Source: Sorex araneus
Taxonomy: Eukaryota > Chordata > Mammalia > Eulipotyphla > Soricidae
DNA length: 64,000 bases
Assembly (NCBI RefSeq): GCF_027595985.1
Contig: NC_073311.1
Coordinates: 53,230,705 to 53,294,704 of the forward strand
Direction: 5' to 3'
The position numbers and the translations under genes were made by a program. Below are positions 62,684 to 64,000 of this stretch, piece by piece. The first letter of the stretch is position 1, and each line of letters begins with the position of its first letter. Below the pieces are notes generated by a model. It saw only the letters and a program-made list of their open reading frames with translations. It searched no databases and had not been told where the DNA came from.

Positions 62684-64000
62684 GTCGGTGCCTAACCTTC
62701 ACCTTCCGCGGGCCGGCCCTCCCCGCCACATGCCGATTTGAAAAAAAAAAAAAATTGCATTTTTGGTTTGTTTTAAAAGCAAAAAACAAATAAATTAAAA
62801 AATAGTAAGAGATGCAAAGAAGCCTTGCCCATCTGCCCCAGCCTTGGCGTGGAAGCGAGTGGCCAGTGCTCCCGGGCTGAGCTGGCCCGGGCGCTCCCAG
62901 CTGCCCGGCGTCCGCTTGCAAAGCAGCTGGTTTGTGCCAGCTGCCGCCCCGGCTCGGACGGCCTCATTGAGCTGTGGCTTTCTCGATGGACAGGGCGAGA
63001 TTGGGTTCACACCGTGGGGTGCCTCCGATACAGAACCACTAAGCACAGGTTAAACAAACAAACAAAAAGCTCCCCCTCACCCCCCCCCACAACCGGGTTT
63101 TTGCAAAGATGCTGCGTGACCGCTGTACGCTGCTGGCTGGCTGAGCCCCCTTGGATGCGCATCTCGGGAAACTGCATTTTCCCAGCAGGAGGCAATCTCG
63201 GGCCCCCTCTCTGGTGCTGGAGAAGCTTCGCAGGAGGGCAGGAGCTGGGATGGGGGACCTAAGTATCCTCCCCCCCCCGCCCCCGCCAGCCCGTCCCCTC
63301 CATCTCTTCCACCTCCCCGCGCCCCCCATGATTTTGGATTTCGCTCAGCGTTTGTGGGAGGAGTGGGAGAATTTCTATGCCTGGCACCTAGTGAGCGCTC
63401 AATAAATCAAACCGTGCATGCTTCCCTCGGCATCAGTTGCTCCTGTTTTCCCTTAATCACAGACAACTGGGAGGGCTTTGGATAAGCGCTGGGGTCGCGA
63501 ATCCAAATTGGGTGCAGTCCAGGGCGTAAAAGAGGCGCCGCCACTGGCGGTGAGCTGTTCTGTTCCCGGTGGGGTCTGTGATTCAGAAATGTGGAAGCGG
63601 AGAAGTCAAGGGGTATTCCATCCTGAAGTGTGACTGCTTCAAACCCCCACGCTGGGGGCGTGGTGAGCTGCAGCGATCAGTTCTGCTACTGTCCTGCGGT
63701 TCCTGGAAGCCCCAGAGTATTGGTTGCAACAGATGCAGTCAGTGTTGCCTTTTACCGCCCTGTCTCTGTCAGGCTTGATCACCCTTTTGTTCCTGATTTA
63801 TTGGGCTCCCTCCCCGGCAGACACACCCTGGGCTCCCCAAAAGCATTATGTTGAAGGAAGAGGTGCTGTTTTAATATGCTTGCGCCCCTAACTGCCTAGG
63901 CTCAAATATTACGGCAGGCTTAATACCGTGGGTTAGAGTTCTCCTAGTTCCCGCGCCATGCACTTTATGTGCATTTACGTTTTCTCCTCCAAGTGGCGCC
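62684..64000 (+). other. BORCS5: BORCS5 intron 1, 5' part
   Basis: GC-rich at first, then mixed. It holds no SOR SINE. A segment at 63376-63412 ('gcctggcacctagtgagcgc' then 'tcaataaatc') resembles the 3' end of an L2 or MIR element in plus orientation. The many short frames have no recognised coding content. Confidence 0.7.

Noticed and set aside
62277-62921. 214-codon minus-strand frame across the BORCS5 promoter.
   Set aside because: GC-rich antisense artefact of low-complexity Ala/Arg/Pro sequence. The BORCS5 start on the plus strand explains the region.

Overview
The window is mammalian nuclear DNA, almost certainly from a shrew (Soricidae, probably Sorex). Two things show this. First, three split vertebrate genes are recognisable: LRP6, MANSC1 and BORCS5, in the order and orientation (-, -, +) known from human 12p13.2. 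Second, the DNA is packed with roughly a hundred copies of a tRNA-derived SINE of about 180 bp (A-box TAGCACAGCGGG, B-box GGTTCGATTCC, short A-tail). I recognise it as the shrew SOR-type element; the family name is from memory and was not searched.

Layout. 1-6595 is the start of LRP6 intron 1 (the gene runs leftwards off the window). LRP6 coding exon 1 (signal peptide) is at 6596-6650 on the minus strand, inside a CpG island at about 5.7-8.25 kb. 8.3-42.9 kb is the LRP6-MANSC1 intergenic region. It holds dense SINEs, 3' ends of LINE-1 elements (10.8-11.6, 14.2-15.1, 20.6, 22.4, 25.7-27.2 and 41.0-41.6 kb), ancient MIR fragments, TG-rich minisatellites (8.4-9.2 and 35.0-36.5 kb), a 43-bp minisatellite (40.1 kb) and an isolated GC-rich block at 36.48-37.0 kb. 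I find no coding gene there. MANSC1 lies on the minus strand: coding exons at 52737-52515, 49247-49107 and 44328-43406, a probable poly(A) signal at 42972-42967, and a probable promoter and non-coding exon 1 in a CpG-rich block at about 57.4-58.0 kb. The joined exons encode 428 residues: signal peptide, MANSC domain, Ser/Thr/Pro-rich stalk, one membrane span and a short tail. BORCS5 starts on the plus strand at 62626 in its own CpG island; only coding exon 1 (62626-62683) is present.

The three genes are unrelated in function: a Wnt co-receptor, a type I membrane protein of poorly known role, and a lysosome-positioning BORC subunit. They are neighbours by ancestral synteny, not as an operon. 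No CRISPR array, prokaryotic system or recognisable intact viral gene is present. The interest lies in repeat biology: nested insertions with clear target-site duplications, a composite SINE with an internal 40-bp duplication, a local duplication in MANSC1 intron 2 that can be dated relative to a SINE insertion, and long tandem arrays.
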